From the NCBI GenBank assembly GCA_963756515.1, contig CAVWNV010000013.1, forward strand, positions 186,001 through 250,000: 64,000 nt of DNA. Reading direction: 5' to 3'. Of the stretch, positions 8,256-16,445 are shown piece after piece (the first letter of the stretch is position 1; the number at the start of each line of letters is the position of its first letter). The DNA is from Bog-756 sp963756515 (GTDB taxonomy: Bacteria; Actinomycetota; Acidimicrobiia; Acidimicrobiales; RAAP-2). Below the pieces are notes generated by a model. It was not told the DNA's origin. It made no database searches and worked only from the letters and a program-made list of their open reading frames with translations. The translations under genes and the position numbers were made by a program.

Positions 8256-8732
8256 ATGGAGTCGGTACGGGAAGCCAGCCTCGATGACGACTCCCGACTG
8301 GTCGAACTGTGCGCCGAGCTCGTGGCTGGGATCTCGGCCCAACGGGGCGGCCCGCTCCTGGTCGATCCGGGGCTGGACGAGCCCACCGGTGCGGCCCTGG
8401 CCGGTCGCCTGCGCCCGCTCCTCGACCGCCCGGACAGCCTGGTGCTGGTGGGCACGCTCGACGAGGTGGTGGTGGGCTTGGCGGTGTCGATGGTCCAACA
8501 GATCGCCGGCCGCGGCCGGCGCGGGGTCCTCGGGGCTTGCTACGTGGAACCGGGGGCCAGAGGTGTCGGGGTGGGGCGACTGCTGCTGGACCGGGCCTTG
8601 TCGTGGTTCGAGGAGTGCGGGTGTGACGGCGTCGACGGTACCGCCCTACCGGGGGACCGAGAGGCCAAGAACTTCTACGAGTCGGCCGGGTTCAGGGCCA
8701 GGATGCTCACGATGCACCGCGACCTCGGCTGA
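8256..8732 (+). CDS. GNAT-family N-acetyltransferase
   Basis: 158-aa GNAT acetyltransferase. The acetyl-CoA-binding motif A is clear: YVEPGARGVGVGRLLLDRALSWF (the R-x-x-G-x-G/A region) at about 101-122. It is followed by the C-terminal NFYESAGFRARMLTMHRDL segment typical of the fold. The start ATG at 8256 is supported by GAGAGGAGG 6-8 bp upstream. The substrate cannot be read from sequence. It lies 35 bp after the previous gene and is convergent with the following minus-strand gene. Confidence 0.85.
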   Translation: MESVREASLDDDSRLVELCAELVAGISAQRGGPLLVDPGLDEPTGAALAGRLRPLLDRPDSLVLVGTLDEVVVGLAVSMVQQIAGRGRRGVLGACYVEPGARGVGVGRLLLDRALSWFEECGCDGVDGTALPGDREAKNFYESAGFRARMLTMHRDLG

Positions 8733-8736
8733 GGGC

Positions 8737-8752
8737 GGACCGGGCCCGGTCC
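8737..8752. terminator. Perfect palindrome between convergent genes
   Basis: GGACCGGGCCCGGTCC is a perfect 16-bp inverted repeat located in the 33-bp gap between the convergent GNAT gene and the minus-strand gene ending at 8766. Its position suggests a bidirectional terminator without a U tract, as is common in high-GC actinobacteria. Confidence 0.4.
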
Positions 8753-8765
8753 TGACACACCGGTC

Positions 8766-10067
8766 TCAGGTGGGTCGGCGGCCCGAACCCGTGCGGGCGG
8801 GAACCGGGCGACGGGGTCCCGGTGGGGGAGGGATGGGGATGCCCATCAGCCGGGCCAACTCGGGGACGTACCCGGAAGCCTGGCGGGCCGCGGCCAACAC
8901 GGTCTCGTCGGCCCCGGCCGGCAGTCCCTGCGGCTTCACGGTCCGACGCACCGGCGATTCCACCACGACCTCGAGGAGCGCCAGCCATGCTTCGGGAGGT
9001 GTGTCTGTCGACATGGCCTCACCGGCCGCCCCGGCCAGCCGTACGGCCAACTCGGAGGAGAGCCGGGCGGAGGGCTCGGGGGGTCGGATCGATGCCCGTA
9101 CCGCGTCGACGACCTTGCCGTTGTCGAGGGCCGAGGTGATCCGCTCGACCCATCGCTGGCGGAGCGCGGTGACCCGCTGGTCGAGGGACGCCCGGAGGGC
9201 CGAGGCCATCTCGGTGCCCTCGTCGTCGAGCGTGACCGTGGAGGAGGAGGCCACGATGGAGCGCAGTTCGCGCAAGGGGACGTCCTTGCCGGCGGCGCGG
9301 GCCGCTGAGGCCCGGTCCTTCCACGACGCCAACGTGATCAACGGCAGCAGCTGCTCGGCCAGGGCCAGGAGCGGGCCCGGGGTCACCTCGGGCCTGTGCT
9401 CGGCCCGGGCCCGGGTGTTCTGCTCCTCGAGGGCGTGGCGGACCGCCGGGATGCCACCCTTCATCAGCTGCTCGGCCACCGGCAGCTGCTCGGGCGGCAG
9501 CGTGGCCAGGGCCGCATTCCGGAACGTGTTCGACGGCGTGAGCCGGCGCTGACCGTCGCGTCCACCCGACTCGCGACCGCCGGGTCGGGCCGGGCCGGGC
9601 CGCTTACGAGCCGGGCCGGCGTCATCGGCCGGCGGCCGACTCTCGTCCCGCCCGCGGCCGCGGGACTCACCACGGGGTCGACGCCCACCTTCCTCGGACC
9701 GTCCACCACGTTCGGACGGCCGTCGCCCGCCGTCTCGGTCGCGGCCGCCCTCGGGTCGGTCGTCCCTGCGACGCTTGGACCGGGTGGCCAGCACCACGTT
9801 GACGTCGGGGCCGCGCTGGGGTGTGCCGAGAATCTCGATCCGGTCCACTGTCCGGGTCGTTCCCTTGCCCTTGGGTGGGAGCAGTGCAGTCACCGTGGTG
9901 CCGTCCAGAGTCACCTCGACCTCGGCCCGCAGGACGGTGCCCACGCCCGACCCTTCCGGGACCAGGTCGGCGTCGACCGAGCCCCTGGGCTGCTTGGCCC
10001 CGGCGGCGCGCCACGTCCACGTGGCGTCGGACCGGCTGGTGAGTTCGACGTCGATGCGATGGGCCAT
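8766..10067 (-). CDS. Hypothetical protein with basic disordered linker
   Basis: 433-aa protein with three parts. The N-terminal region (1-95) is beta-rich, containing a TVTALLPPKGKGTTRTVDRI segment. A strongly basic, low-complexity Arg/Gly/Asp linker spans about 96-170. The C-terminal helical domain (175-410) contains a heptad-like alanine-rich stretch. The N-terminal and C-terminal domains look conserved in codon use, whereas the linker varies in composition and resembles RNA-binding RGG-type regions. I do not recognise a family. It is divergent from the htrA-like gene across a 190-bp gap and convergent with the GNAT gene. Confidence 0.6.
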   Translation of the reverse strand: MAHRIDVELTSRSDATWTWRAAGAKQPRGSVDADLVPEGSGVGTVLRAEVEVTLDGTTVTALLPPKGKGTTRTVDRIEILGTPQRGPDVNVVLATRSKRRRDDRPEGGRDRDGGRRPSERGGRSEEGGRRPRGESRGRGRDESRPPADDAGPARKRPGPARPGGRESGGRDGQRRLTPSNTFRNAALATLPPEQLPVAEQLMKGGIPAVRHALEEQNTRARAEHRPEVTPGPLLALAEQLLPLITLASWKDRASAARAAGKDVPLRELRSIVASSSTVTLDDEGTEMASALRASLDQRVTALRQRWVERITSALDNGKVVDAVRASIRPPEPSARLSSELAVRLAGAAGEAMSTDTPPEAWLALLEVVVESPVRRTVKPQGLPAGADETVLAAARQASGYVPELARLMGIPIPPPPGPRRPVPARTGSGRRPT

Positions 10068-10258
10068 ACCGGGCGACAGGCTACTGCCGAAGCCGGACGT
10101 GGCGGGCCGTCGCCCTGTGCCGGCACTAAGAAGGAGCTAAGAACCCCCGCAAATACCGGTCCGGAGGTGGGCTCGGGCCGTACGATGGCCCACGGGTTCC
10201 GGGCCGTCGTCGGCCAACGACGCCGACGGTGGCCGACCGTGGTTCGAGGAGGCATGTG

Positions 10259-11740
10259 GTGGATCAGTCCGAAGAAGGTGGCCAGGTGCCGGTCGGGCCC
10301 GCGAACGGTGCGATCCCCGGTGCGGCCCCGACCGAGGAGCCGGACCTCGCCTCTCCCGGCCCGGCCGTACCCCTGGGTCCGGCCTCTCCCGACACCGACG
10401 AACTAGTCCCGACGACCGCCCTGACCGGGCCGACGGCCCCGACCGCCGCACTGGCCCCCCCGACGGCGCCGATGGCGATGGAGCCGGTCGTGGCCGCCCC
10501 CGTTCCGGTGTGGGGCCCGGTGGTGCCGCCGCCGGACGACGGGACGCCGCCGCCGGTCGAGAGTGCCGACCGTACGAACCGACCGGGGTGGCCGTGGGCC
10601 GTGGTGGCCGTGGTCGCCGCGCTCATCGGCGCCCTGATCGGGGGAGGCATCGTGGCCGCCACCACCCACTCCGACAACGCCGCCACGGTCAAGGAGATAT
10701 CGGCGGGTCCGGCCCTCCTCAACGGGGTCACGAACATCGAGGCCGTGATCGGAAAGGTGCTGCCCGCCATCGTCTCCATCGATGCCAAGTCCTCCTCGGC
10801 GTCGGCCCAGTCGATCCTCGGGAACGGCTCGGGTGGTGTCCAGGAGGACCAGGGCACCGGCATGATCATCACCTCCAACGGTGAGGTCGTGACCAACAAC
10901 CACGTCATCGCCGGAGCCACCACCATCACGGTGACGCTCTACGGCAGCCTGAAGGCCCTTCCGGCCACCCTGGTCGACACCGATCCCACCGACGACGTGG
11001 CCCTGCTCCAGATCACCGGCCAGTCCAACCTCCCGACCGTGACCTACGGGGACTCCGACAACGTGCAGGTGGGTGACGCCGTGGTGGCCATCGGCAACGC
11101 CCTCGGCCTGTCGGCGGGCACCCCCACGGTGACCCAGGGGATCATCTCGGCCAAGGGGCGCACCGTCGAGGCCAGTGACGCGGCGGGGAACTCGACCGAG
11201 ACCCTGACCAACATGTTCCAGACCGATGCCGCCATCAACCCGGGCAACTCGGGTGGCCCGCTGGTCGACAGCTCGGGGAAGGTGATCGGCATGAACACCG
11301 CGGTGGCCTCGAGTACCGACGGCACCTCGCAGGCCCAGAACATCGGGTTCGCCATTCCCTCCAACAAGATCGAGAAGCTGCTGCCGGGTCTGCGGTCCAA
11401 GTCCATCAGCAGCCAGTCCAGCTCGGGCGTGGCCTTCCTGGGCGTCTCCCTCGAGACCCTCACGTCCCAACTGCGCAGCGAGTACAACTTCACGCCCAGC
11501 CAGGGTGCCGTGGTCCTGCAGGTTGAACCGGGCTCGCCCGCCGACTCGGCCGGGCTCCAACAGGGGGACGTGATCACGTCCTTCCAGGGACGGCCGGTCA
11601 CCAGCGCCGACCAGCTGGCCACGGCCATCCAGGCCGACAAACCGGGCCAGAAGGTCAAGATCGGCCTCTACCGCGGCTCCGACCGGCTGACGCTGAACGC
11701 CACCCTGGGGACCGACAGCTCGCAGGAGGCAGGCGGTTAG
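10259..11740 (+). CDS. HtrA/DegP-like membrane-anchored serine protease with PDZ domain
   Basis: Envelope quality-control protease of 493 aa. A Pro/Ala-rich cytoplasmic region (1-105) precedes one membrane helix (about 111-136). The trypsin-like domain then has the triad His215 (NNHVIAG), Asp246 (DPTDDVALL) and Ser331 (NPGNSGGPLVD). One PDZ domain (about 390-485) contains the GVAFLGV carboxylate-binding loop. I chose the GTG at 10259 because AGGAGG at 10247-10252 sits 6 bp upstream; another in-frame GTG lies at 10256 and one at 10229. A TACGAT hexamer near 10190 could be the -10. It is expected to act on misfolded proteins outside the membrane. Confidence 0.9.
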   Translation: MDQSEEGGQVPVGPANGAIPGAAPTEEPDLASPGPAVPLGPASPDTDELVPTTALTGPTAPTAALAPPTAPMAMEPVVAAPVPVWGPVVPPPDDGTPPPVESADRTNRPGWPWAVVAVVAALIGALIGGGIVAATTHSDNAATVKEISAGPALLNGVTNIEAVIGKVLPAIVSIDAKSSSASAQSILGNGSGGVQEDQGTGMIITSNGEVVTNNHVIAGATTITVTLYGSLKALPATLVDTDPTDDVALLQITGQSNLPTVTYGDSDNVQVGDAVVAIGNALGLSAGTPTVTQGIISAKGRTVEASDAAGNSTETLTNMFQTDAAINPGNSGGPLVDSSGKVIGMNTAVASSTDGTSQAQNIGFAIPSNKIEKLLPGLRSKSISSQSSSGVAFLGVSLETLTSQLRSEYNFTPSQGAVVLQVEPGSPADSAGLQQGDVITSFQGRPVTSADQLATAIQADKPGQKVKIGLYRGSDRLTLNATLGTDSSQEAGG

Positions 11741-11744
11741 ATCG

Positions 11745-11773
11745 CCGGGTCCGGGCCCGGTGGCCCGACCCGG
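11745..11773 (+). terminator. GC-rich hairpin after the HtrA-like gene
   Basis: The stem pairs 11745-11750 with 11768-11773 and 11752-11757 with 11762-11767, leaving one bulged base and a CGGT tetraloop, so 12 bp pair in total. It starts 5 bp after the stop. There is no U tract, so termination is an inference from position and strength. Confidence 0.5.
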
Positions 11774-11857
11774 GTGGAGTGCACCGGTCCACGGCCGTTT
11801 CCCCTACGGTCTAGGGGTGATGATGCTCGTTGCCGCCAAGTCCTCCGGCCCGGTCCG

Positions 11858-12463
11858 ATGACGGACGTCGACCGGGGCCGCTCCCCTCAGCTCTCGATCG
11901 AGGCCCTGGTGGCCCGACGGGTGGAGCCGGCCCGCCCGGGCACACCGCCCGACGACGCCACCCTGGACCGGGTGCTCGAGGTGGCCACCACGGTCCCCGA
12001 CCATGGTGGCCTCCGTCCCTGGCGCTTCGCCGTGATCCGGGGGAGCGGTCGGGACCGTTTCGGCCAGGCCCTGGTGGCCGGACTGGTCCGGCTACGGGGA
12101 GAGGAGGTCCCCGAAGCGGCGGTGACCAAGATGCGTGGGAAGGCGTTCGCGGCGCCCTGCGCGGTGATGATGATCGCCTCCCCCCGACTCGAGTCCAACG
12201 TCCCGGAGTGGGAGCAGGTGGCCTCGGCGTCGTGCACCGGGTACGCCATGGTGCTGGGCGCCACCGCGCTCGGCCTGGGCGCGGTGTGGAAGAGCGCAGC
12301 GGTACTGGACGCCGAGCCGGTGCGGGAGCTCTTCGGTCTGGCGCCTCACGAGAAGCTCCTCGGCTGGGTCAACCTGGGGTCACCGGGCGAGCCGTCACGC
12401 AAGAAGTCCGGCGAGGCCGCGGAGACGGGAGTGCAGGGACTGGTCACGGTGATCGGCGACTGA
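11858..12463 (+). CDS. Nitroreductase family protein
   Basis: 201-aa FMN-dependent nitroreductase-fold protein. The N-terminal SIEALVARRVEPARP is the RRS-type FMN-binding start of the family. It continues with TTVPDHGGLRPWRFAVI, matching the PS..N.QPWRF region, and ends with GLGAVWKSAAVLDAEPVRELFGLAPHEKLLGWVNLG, the typical C-terminal half. The length is normal. The ATG at 11858 is preferred because it places the family start correctly; the frame is open further upstream to 11774. The substrate is unknown. It is convergent with a decayed HAD gene, whose 3' part was lost against this gene's end. Confidence 0.82.
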   Translation: MTDVDRGRSPQLSIEALVARRVEPARPGTPPDDATLDRVLEVATTVPDHGGLRPWRFAVIRGSGRDRFGQALVAGLVRLRGEEVPEAAVTKMRGKAFAAPCAVMMIASPRLESNVPEWEQVASASCTGYAMVLGATALGLGAVWKSAAVLDAEPVRELFGLAPHEKLLGWVNLGSPGEPSRKKSGEAAETGVQGLVTVIGD

Positions 12464-12481
12464 GGTCCGGTCCCACCGAGA

Positions 12482-12737
12482 TCACCCCTTACGCTCCGAT
12501 GAACGGCGTCGGGCCGGATCGAGCGGGCCGCCCGAGGTGCGCCTCACCATTGGGCCCAGGGGTCGAACGAGTCGTCGGTCCCGATGTTCTTGCGGTCAGG
12601 TCGGAGCGGTCCAGCCGCTGGCCGTGATCGTCCCAGAGTTCGGCCCACGATCGGAAGTCGGAGTCCTCGGTGTCGAGGATGGTGCCGTCAGAGTCGAAGA
12701 TCAGTCCGGCCTGCGGCGGCGGGGGGTCAGCTACCAT
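12482..12737 (-). pseudogene. Decayed HAD-superfamily phosphatase remnant
   Basis: The N-terminus reads AGLIFDSDGTILDTE, which is the HAD motif I (DxDGT/V), followed by SDFRSWAELWDDHGQRLDRSDL. The frame then breaks. The expected continuation IGTDDSFDPWAQW is found in another frame (about 12546-12596), EAHLGRP returns in the first frame, and LDPARRRSSERKG continues in a third until a stop at 12482. A normal family member is over 200 aa, so motifs II-IV are missing. The ATG overlaps the stop of the upstream methyltransferase gene, so the two were once coupled. Sequencing error alone would not explain the missing 3' half. Confidence 0.7.
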
Positions 12738-13509
12738 CGGGACGCGGTGGTCCCGGCGACACGACCAGCCGGAGCGCCCCGACGAACTCGGGTTGGTCGC
12801 GCAGCCGACCGTGCCGCCCGTCCCACCGTCCCGAGGACAGGTCGGTGGCCAGCCGATCGACCGCGGCGGCCTCGTCGTCGGGTTCGACGAAGCTCCACGC
12901 CGACTGGGAGCGCCTCACTTCCGGTTGGAGGAACGCCTCCGGCCGTCCGTAGTACGCCTCGGTGAAACCGTCCCGGCAGTCCAGCGGGACAGGGACCGCG
13001 GTCACGACGGTGTCCGGGCCCAGGGCCGCGGCCAGCTCGTCGATATCCGGGTACCGGGCCGACTCGACCTCATAGAGCTCGGGGCAGTAGTCGGCCAACC
13101 ACAGGCGGTCGAGGGCGGCGGGGTCGAACGTGAGCAGGACCACCGGGCCGAGCGCCACCCGTCGCATCTCGGCCAGACCGGCCCGGGCGTCCGGCCACTG
13201 GTGCACCGAGACCGTGGCCATGGCGGCGTCGACCGCGCCATCGGCCAGCGGAAGGGCGTCGGCCACGGCCCGGACGGCGGGGGAGAGGTGCGGCGCCCGC
13301 TGGGCCACCATGGCCTCTGAGGGCTCGACCGCGACCACGGTGCGGTCGGTCGGCTCGTAGGACCCGGCGCCGGCGCCGACATTGAGAACGGTCCGGGCCG
13401 GTCCGAGGGCGTGGTGAAGGCGGGCGGCGATACGGGGATCAGTCTGCCGGAGCCCGGCGTATCCGACGCCGTAGCGGGCGTAATCGACATCGCCCGCTGA
13501 TTCGACCAC
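12727..13509 (-). CDS. SAM-dependent methyltransferase (class I, UbiE/Methyltransf_11 type)
   Basis: 260-aa class I methyltransferase. The SAM-binding motif I is VLNVGAGAGSYEP, followed by VVAVEPSEAMVAQRAP (acidic end of beta-2), ADALPLADGAVDAAMATVSVHQWPD (motif for beta-4) and RVALGPVVLLTFDP. The GTG start at 13509 overlaps the stop of the upstream zinc-finger gene by 1 bp (TAGTG), and the protein then begins just before the DYARYG motif common in this family. The substrate is unknown. It is followed by the HAD remnant. Confidence 0.82.
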   Translation of the reverse strand: MVESAGDVDYARYGVGYAGLRQTDPRIAARLHHALGPARTVLNVGAGAGSYEPTDRTVVAVEPSEAMVAQRAPHLSPAVRAVADALPLADGAVDAAMATVSVHQWPDARAGLAEMRRVALGPVVLLTFDPAALDRLWLADYCPELYEVESARYPDIDELAAALGPDTVVTAVPVPLDCRDGFTEAYYGRPEAFLQPEVRRSQSAWSFVEPDDEAAAVDRLATDLSSGRWDGRHGRLRDQPEFVGALRLVVSPGPPRPDGS

Positions 13510-13757
13510 TACCCCCACCGGGCCAGGGGAGGGCCGTAGCCGGCCTCCTCGGCACAGTTGCCGCACAGGTCCATGCGCCGGGCTCCGGGGCGGTCGGAGG
13601 CGGCCACGCGGCGCCAGCCGTAGCGTCGAGCCTCCTCGAGGCTGGCCGACTCGGACCACCGGGGTGCCGTGCGGGCCCCGCATCGGCCACAAGTCCGGAA
13701 GAAGGCCTCGTCATCGTAGAGATCGTCGAAGTACAGGTCGTCGGGGTCGTCGTCCAT
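13509..13757 (-). CDS. Small acidic two-CxxC zinc-finger-like protein
   Basis: 82-aa protein with an acidic N-terminus (DDDPDDLYFDDLYDDEAFF), CGRCG at about 20-24 and a second pair LCGNCAEEAGYG near residue 66. The two CxxC pairs probably bind one zinc. The ATG at 13757 fits the acidic start. Its stop overlaps the methyltransferase start by 1 bp, so they are probably translated together. No named family is recognised. Confidence 0.6.
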   Translation of the reverse strand: MDDDPDDLYFDDLYDDEAFFRTCGRCGARTAPRWSESASLEEARRYGWRRVAASDRPGARRMDLCGNCAEEAGYGPPLARWG

Positions 13758-13919
13758 GGTGGAGTTCCGCCCATGAGGATACCGTCGGTCGACCGGTTCC
13801 GAGGCTTCCCACCCCACCGCCGGCCGGTCGGCCCTACTATGACACCATCGCCCCGTCCGGCCCGAGACCGCCCGGCCGTCGGTGGGCGACGACGACGAAT
13901 CGGAGGAGTACGAGGACCC

Positions 13920-14333
13920 ATGCCAGAGGCGAACGACTTCAACACCCAGATCATCGAGGAGTTCAGGGCCAACGACGGCGTCGTCGGCGGACCCTTCGAA
14001 GGGGCACCGCTTCTGTTGTTGACCACCACCGGAGCCCGGTCGGGCCAGCCCCGGGTGGCCCCGATGATGTACCGGGCCGAGGGGGCGCGGCTGTACGTGT
14101 TCGCCTCCAAGGCCGGAGCGCCCACCAATCCCGACTGGTACCACAACCTGGTGGCCCATCCGGAGGTGACGGTGGAAGTGGGGAAGGAGCAGTTCGGGGC
14201 CCGTGCCACCGTGGTCGACCGGGCGGAACGGGACCGGATCTACGCGGCTCAGGCGTCCGAGTACCCCGGGTTCGCCGAGTACGAGGCCAAGACCGACCGG
14301 GTCATACCGGTCGTGGTCCTTGATCGTTCCTGA
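13920..14333 (+). CDS. Deazaflavin (F420)-dependent nitroreductase family protein
   Basis: 137-aa protein of the Ddn / F420-dependent nitroreductase family (split-barrel fold). Recognisable segments are LLLLTTTGARSGQPRVAPMMY, APTNPDWYHNLVAHPEVTVEVG and RDRIYAAQASEYPGFAEYEAKTDRVIPVVVL. The TTTGxxSG...R motif and the NPxWxxNLxAxPxxxxxxG motif contact the deazaflavin in characterised members. Many family members bind F420 and reduce quinones or nitro compounds, but the substrate here is unknown. ATG 13920 follows GGAGTACGAGGA. A second family member is encoded at 16446-16958. Confidence 0.88.
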   Translation: MPEANDFNTQIIEEFRANDGVVGGPFEGAPLLLLTTTGARSGQPRVAPMMYRAEGARLYVFASKAGAPTNPDWYHNLVAHPEVTVEVGKEQFGARATVVDRAERDRIYAAQASEYPGFAEYEAKTDRVIPVVVLDRS

Positions 14334-14344
14334 GGACCGGCGTC

Positions 14345-14668
14345 GTGGAAACCTTCCAGATTATTTGCACCACCCGGCGTAAGTGCGACCGCGGATGCAT
14401 CAAGCAGGTGGGCACGGTGGACAGTGACCCCAAGGAGCCGGCGGTGGAGTCGGACCTCTTTCCGACCATGCTCTGGAAGACCAAGAACCTTCGGCCCTTC
14501 TTGGACACCAAGGCCTTCGGCTGTTTCACCCTCGAGGGGGAGGGGATCGCATGGGTCGAGGCCTTCGACTGCGCGTGTGGGAAGGCATCAGTCCGCGTGA
14601 TCGGGACCGCGGGCGATCCAACCCGGGCAGACGGCCTCGAGGCTCTGCCACCCTGCTTCGACGAGTAG
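14345..14668 (+). CDS. Hypothetical Cys-rich protein
   Basis: 107-aa protein starting with GTG 11 bp after the nitroreductase-family gene. It has cysteines at CTTRRKCDRGC near the N-terminus, CFTL in the middle, CACGKA and CF near the end, so a metal site is possible. No family is recognised. Base composition and codon use look less extreme than in the neighbours, for example AGATTATTTGCACC near the start, which could mean recent arrival. It may also be a false frame, but reading is continuous and a stop-free shadow is less likely at this length with an SD-like GGACCGGC upstream. Confidence 0.45.
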   Translation: METFQIICTTRRKCDRGCIKQVGTVDSDPKEPAVESDLFPTMLWKTKNLRPFLDTKAFGCFTLEGEGIAWVEAFDCACGKASVRVIGTAGDPTRADGLEALPPCFDE

Positions 14669-14735
14669 ACCCCGCCGCACATGGCGCCCCCGGAAGACGG
14701 TGTCACTCCCGACATCGGGTAATATCGTCACCGTG

Positions 14736-15083
14736 ATGAAATCAGTCGACACCCCCAGGTGCGGCTGGTGCCACCGTCCACTACCGCAATTGACCGGGGC
14801 CGGTCGGCCCCGGCGGTTCTGCAGCCCCTCTCACCGGCAGCGGGCCTATGAGGCCCGACGACGGGCCGACTCGCTGCACGTGCCGGACGGTCAGGTCATC
14901 GTGTCCGAGGAAGACCTGCGGCGACTGCACGATCGTCTGTACCTCCTCGAGTCGGCCATCGAGGACGTGGACGCCGACCTGAGCGGTAACCCGGGCCCGA
15001 AGGCGTACCGTGCCGCCTTCGACCACCTCTACGAATCGGCGAAAGGCCTGGTCGGGGTAGTTGTGGAGGCCGTCAGGCAGTAA
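14736..15083 (+). CDS. Actinobacterial FCS-type zinc-finger-like protein
   Basis: 115-aa protein. The N-terminal CGWCHRPL ... RRFCSPSHRQRAYEARRRA is a CxxC...CxxxH zinc-binding element followed by a basic helix, like the FCS fold that binds nucleic acid. The C-terminal part is helical (EEDLRRLHDRLYLLESAIEDV...) and may form a coiled coil. ATG 14736 is preferred over an upstream start at 14700 because it places the finger close to the N-terminus, and an RBS is not obvious for either. The function is unknown. Confidence 0.6.
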   Translation: MKSVDTPRCGWCHRPLPQLTGAGRPRRFCSPSHRQRAYEARRRADSLHVPDGQVIVSEEDLRRLHDRLYLLESAIEDVDADLSGNPGPKAYRAAFDHLYESAKGLVGVVVEAVRQ

Positions 15084-15127
15084 GGACTGTCTTCAGGTGG
15101 CTGGCTGCGGCTCGGGGATAGAACGCC

Positions 15128-15147
15128 GATAATGTATATTATGTCAA
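15128..15147. promoter_or_regulatory. AT-rich dyad (ATAAT-GTAT-ATTAT)
   Basis: The sequence GATAATGTATATTATGTCAA contains inverted 5-bp arms separated by 4 bp. On the minus strand it reads TTGACATAATATACATTATC, which contains a perfect -35-like TTGACA. It could be an operator or a strong promoter, but no convincing gene starts next to it on that strand. Confidence 0.3.
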
Positions 15148-15561
15148 GTAAATCGGGAACGCAGGCAGGGTGGCGCCGGCCGGTTGGCCGGAGCGGTACC
15201 GACGACCTCCCCCAACCGCTCCCGTTCGACACGACGGCTTCCGAGCCGGCTGTGGCTGTGGCTGTGGCGTGGCTGTGGGGTAGACAGGCCACGGGCGGGC
15301 CGAGCGCGACAGGGCCACGGATGTTGGGTCACCACGTACGTCGGCGGGTCCGACGGGGCGGCCGGGGCCCCCGTTCGCCGTCGCCAGGTGGATCAGGGTT
15401 CCAAATCTCCGATCCACCCGCATCTTGCGGTCCTGTCGTCCGGCTCGGGTTCCGCCCCCTCCCCCGACGGCCGCCGCGGCCGGTCGGAGCCGGCCGCCCG
15501 GGTGCCCGGGTGAGTGGGGCGCGGACAACGGGAAAAGTGGCAGCGGCGTAGTATGGACCCG

Positions 15562-15583
15562 CGTCACCCGGGGATGGGTGACG
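15562..15583 (+). promoter_or_regulatory. 5' leader hairpin upstream of the aldolase gene
   Basis: CGTCACCC (15562-15569) pairs perfectly with GGGTGACG (15576-15583) across a 6-nt loop. It lies 8 bp after a TAGTAT -10-like hexamer and 56 bp before the start codon, so it would be at the extreme 5' end of the mRNA. It could stabilise the transcript or be part of a regulatory leader. Confidence 0.4.
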
Positions 15584-15638
15584 GCTCCGGCCGGTCGGCA
15601 GATGGCTGTCGGCACCCCGGCGAACCGAGGAGGAACCG

Positions 15639-16403
15639 ATGCCCGAGATCGTGCCCTGTCCGCCCAACATGGAGTTCGATTCGCCCGAGGTGGAGCGCCT
15701 GCACCGCAAGCAGCGCCTGGCGGCGTCGTTCCGACTCTTTTCAAAATTCGGCTTCGACGAGGGTGTGGCCGGGCACATCACCGCCCGGGACCCGGAGTTG
15801 GCCGATCACTTCTGGGTGAATCCATTCGCCATGCACTTCGGTCACATCAGGGTCTCCGACCTTATTTTGGTGAACCACCAGGGCGAGGTGGTCGAGGGTG
15901 ACCAGCCGGTCAACACGGCCGCGTTCGTGATCCACTCGCAGGTCCACGCGGCCCGGCCCGACGTGGTGGCGGCCGCCCACGCCCACTCGGTCCACGGCAA
16001 GTCGTGGTCGGCGCTCGGTCGGCTGCTGGATCCGATCACCCAGGACGTGTGCGCCTTCTACGAGGACCATGCCCTGTTCGACGACTACACCGGGGTGGTG
16101 CTGGACCTCGAGGAGGGCAAGCGGATCGCCCATGCCGTCGGCGACAACAAGGCGGCCATCCTGAGGAATCACGGATTGCTCACCGTGGGTCATTCGGTGG
16201 ATGAGGCGGCGTGGTGGTTCATCACCATGGAGCGATCGTGCCAGGCCCAGCTGCTGGCGTCGTCGGCCGGCACGCCGGTCCTCATCGACCCGGAGATGGC
16301 CCGTACGACCCACGGCCAGGTCGGATCGCACCTGGCCGGGTGGTTCAGCTTCCAACCCCTGTTCGACCGGATCGTCCGGCTGGAGCCCGACCTGCTCGAC
16401 TGA
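15639..16403 (+). CDS. Class II aldolase/adducin family protein
   Basis: 254-aa zinc-dependent aldolase/epimerase-fold protein. The zinc ligands are visible as His114 and His116 in AAAHAHSVHG and His178 in RNHGLLT. The N-terminal GHITARDPE motif (residues 45-53) is the conserved substrate-phosphate/carboxylate loop. Bacterial homologues act as fuculose/rhamnulose-phosphate aldolases or sugar epimerases, but the eukaryotic adducin-like group without a known reaction is closer in layout (FEDEGVAGHITARDP). ATG 15639 has GGAGGA 5-8 bp upstream. A leader hairpin precedes it. Confidence 0.82.
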   Translation: MPEIVPCPPNMEFDSPEVERLHRKQRLAASFRLFSKFGFDEGVAGHITARDPELADHFWVNPFAMHFGHIRVSDLILVNHQGEVVEGDQPVNTAAFVIHSQVHAARPDVVAAAHAHSVHGKSWSALGRLLDPITQDVCAFYEDHALFDDYTGVVLDLEEGKRIAHAVGDNKAAILRNHGLLTVGHSVDEAAWWFITMERSCQAQLLASSAGTPVLIDPEMARTTHGQVGSHLAGWFSFQPLFDRIVRLEPDLLD

Positions 16404-16422
16404 GTGGGGCGGAGCCCCCCAC
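16404..16422. terminator. Hairpin between convergent genes
   Basis: GTGGGGC (16404-16410), a short loop and GCCCCCCAC (16414-16422) form a strong stem directly after the aldolase stop and before the end of the minus-strand nitroreductase-family gene. It is a likely bidirectional terminator. Confidence 0.4.
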
Positions 16423-16445
16423 CGCCGCCGGGACGGAGCCGGGTG

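Larger units (their letters stand above)
15084..15638. other. 555-bp intergenic region with an AT-rich dyad and a leader hairpin
   Basis: No reading frame here looks real. The stretch holds an isolated AT-rich block around 15125-15155 in an otherwise very GC-rich background, a likely -10 (TAGTAT, 15549-15554) and a strong hairpin just downstream at 15562-15583. These last elements belong to the leader of the class II aldolase gene. Confidence 0.5.
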
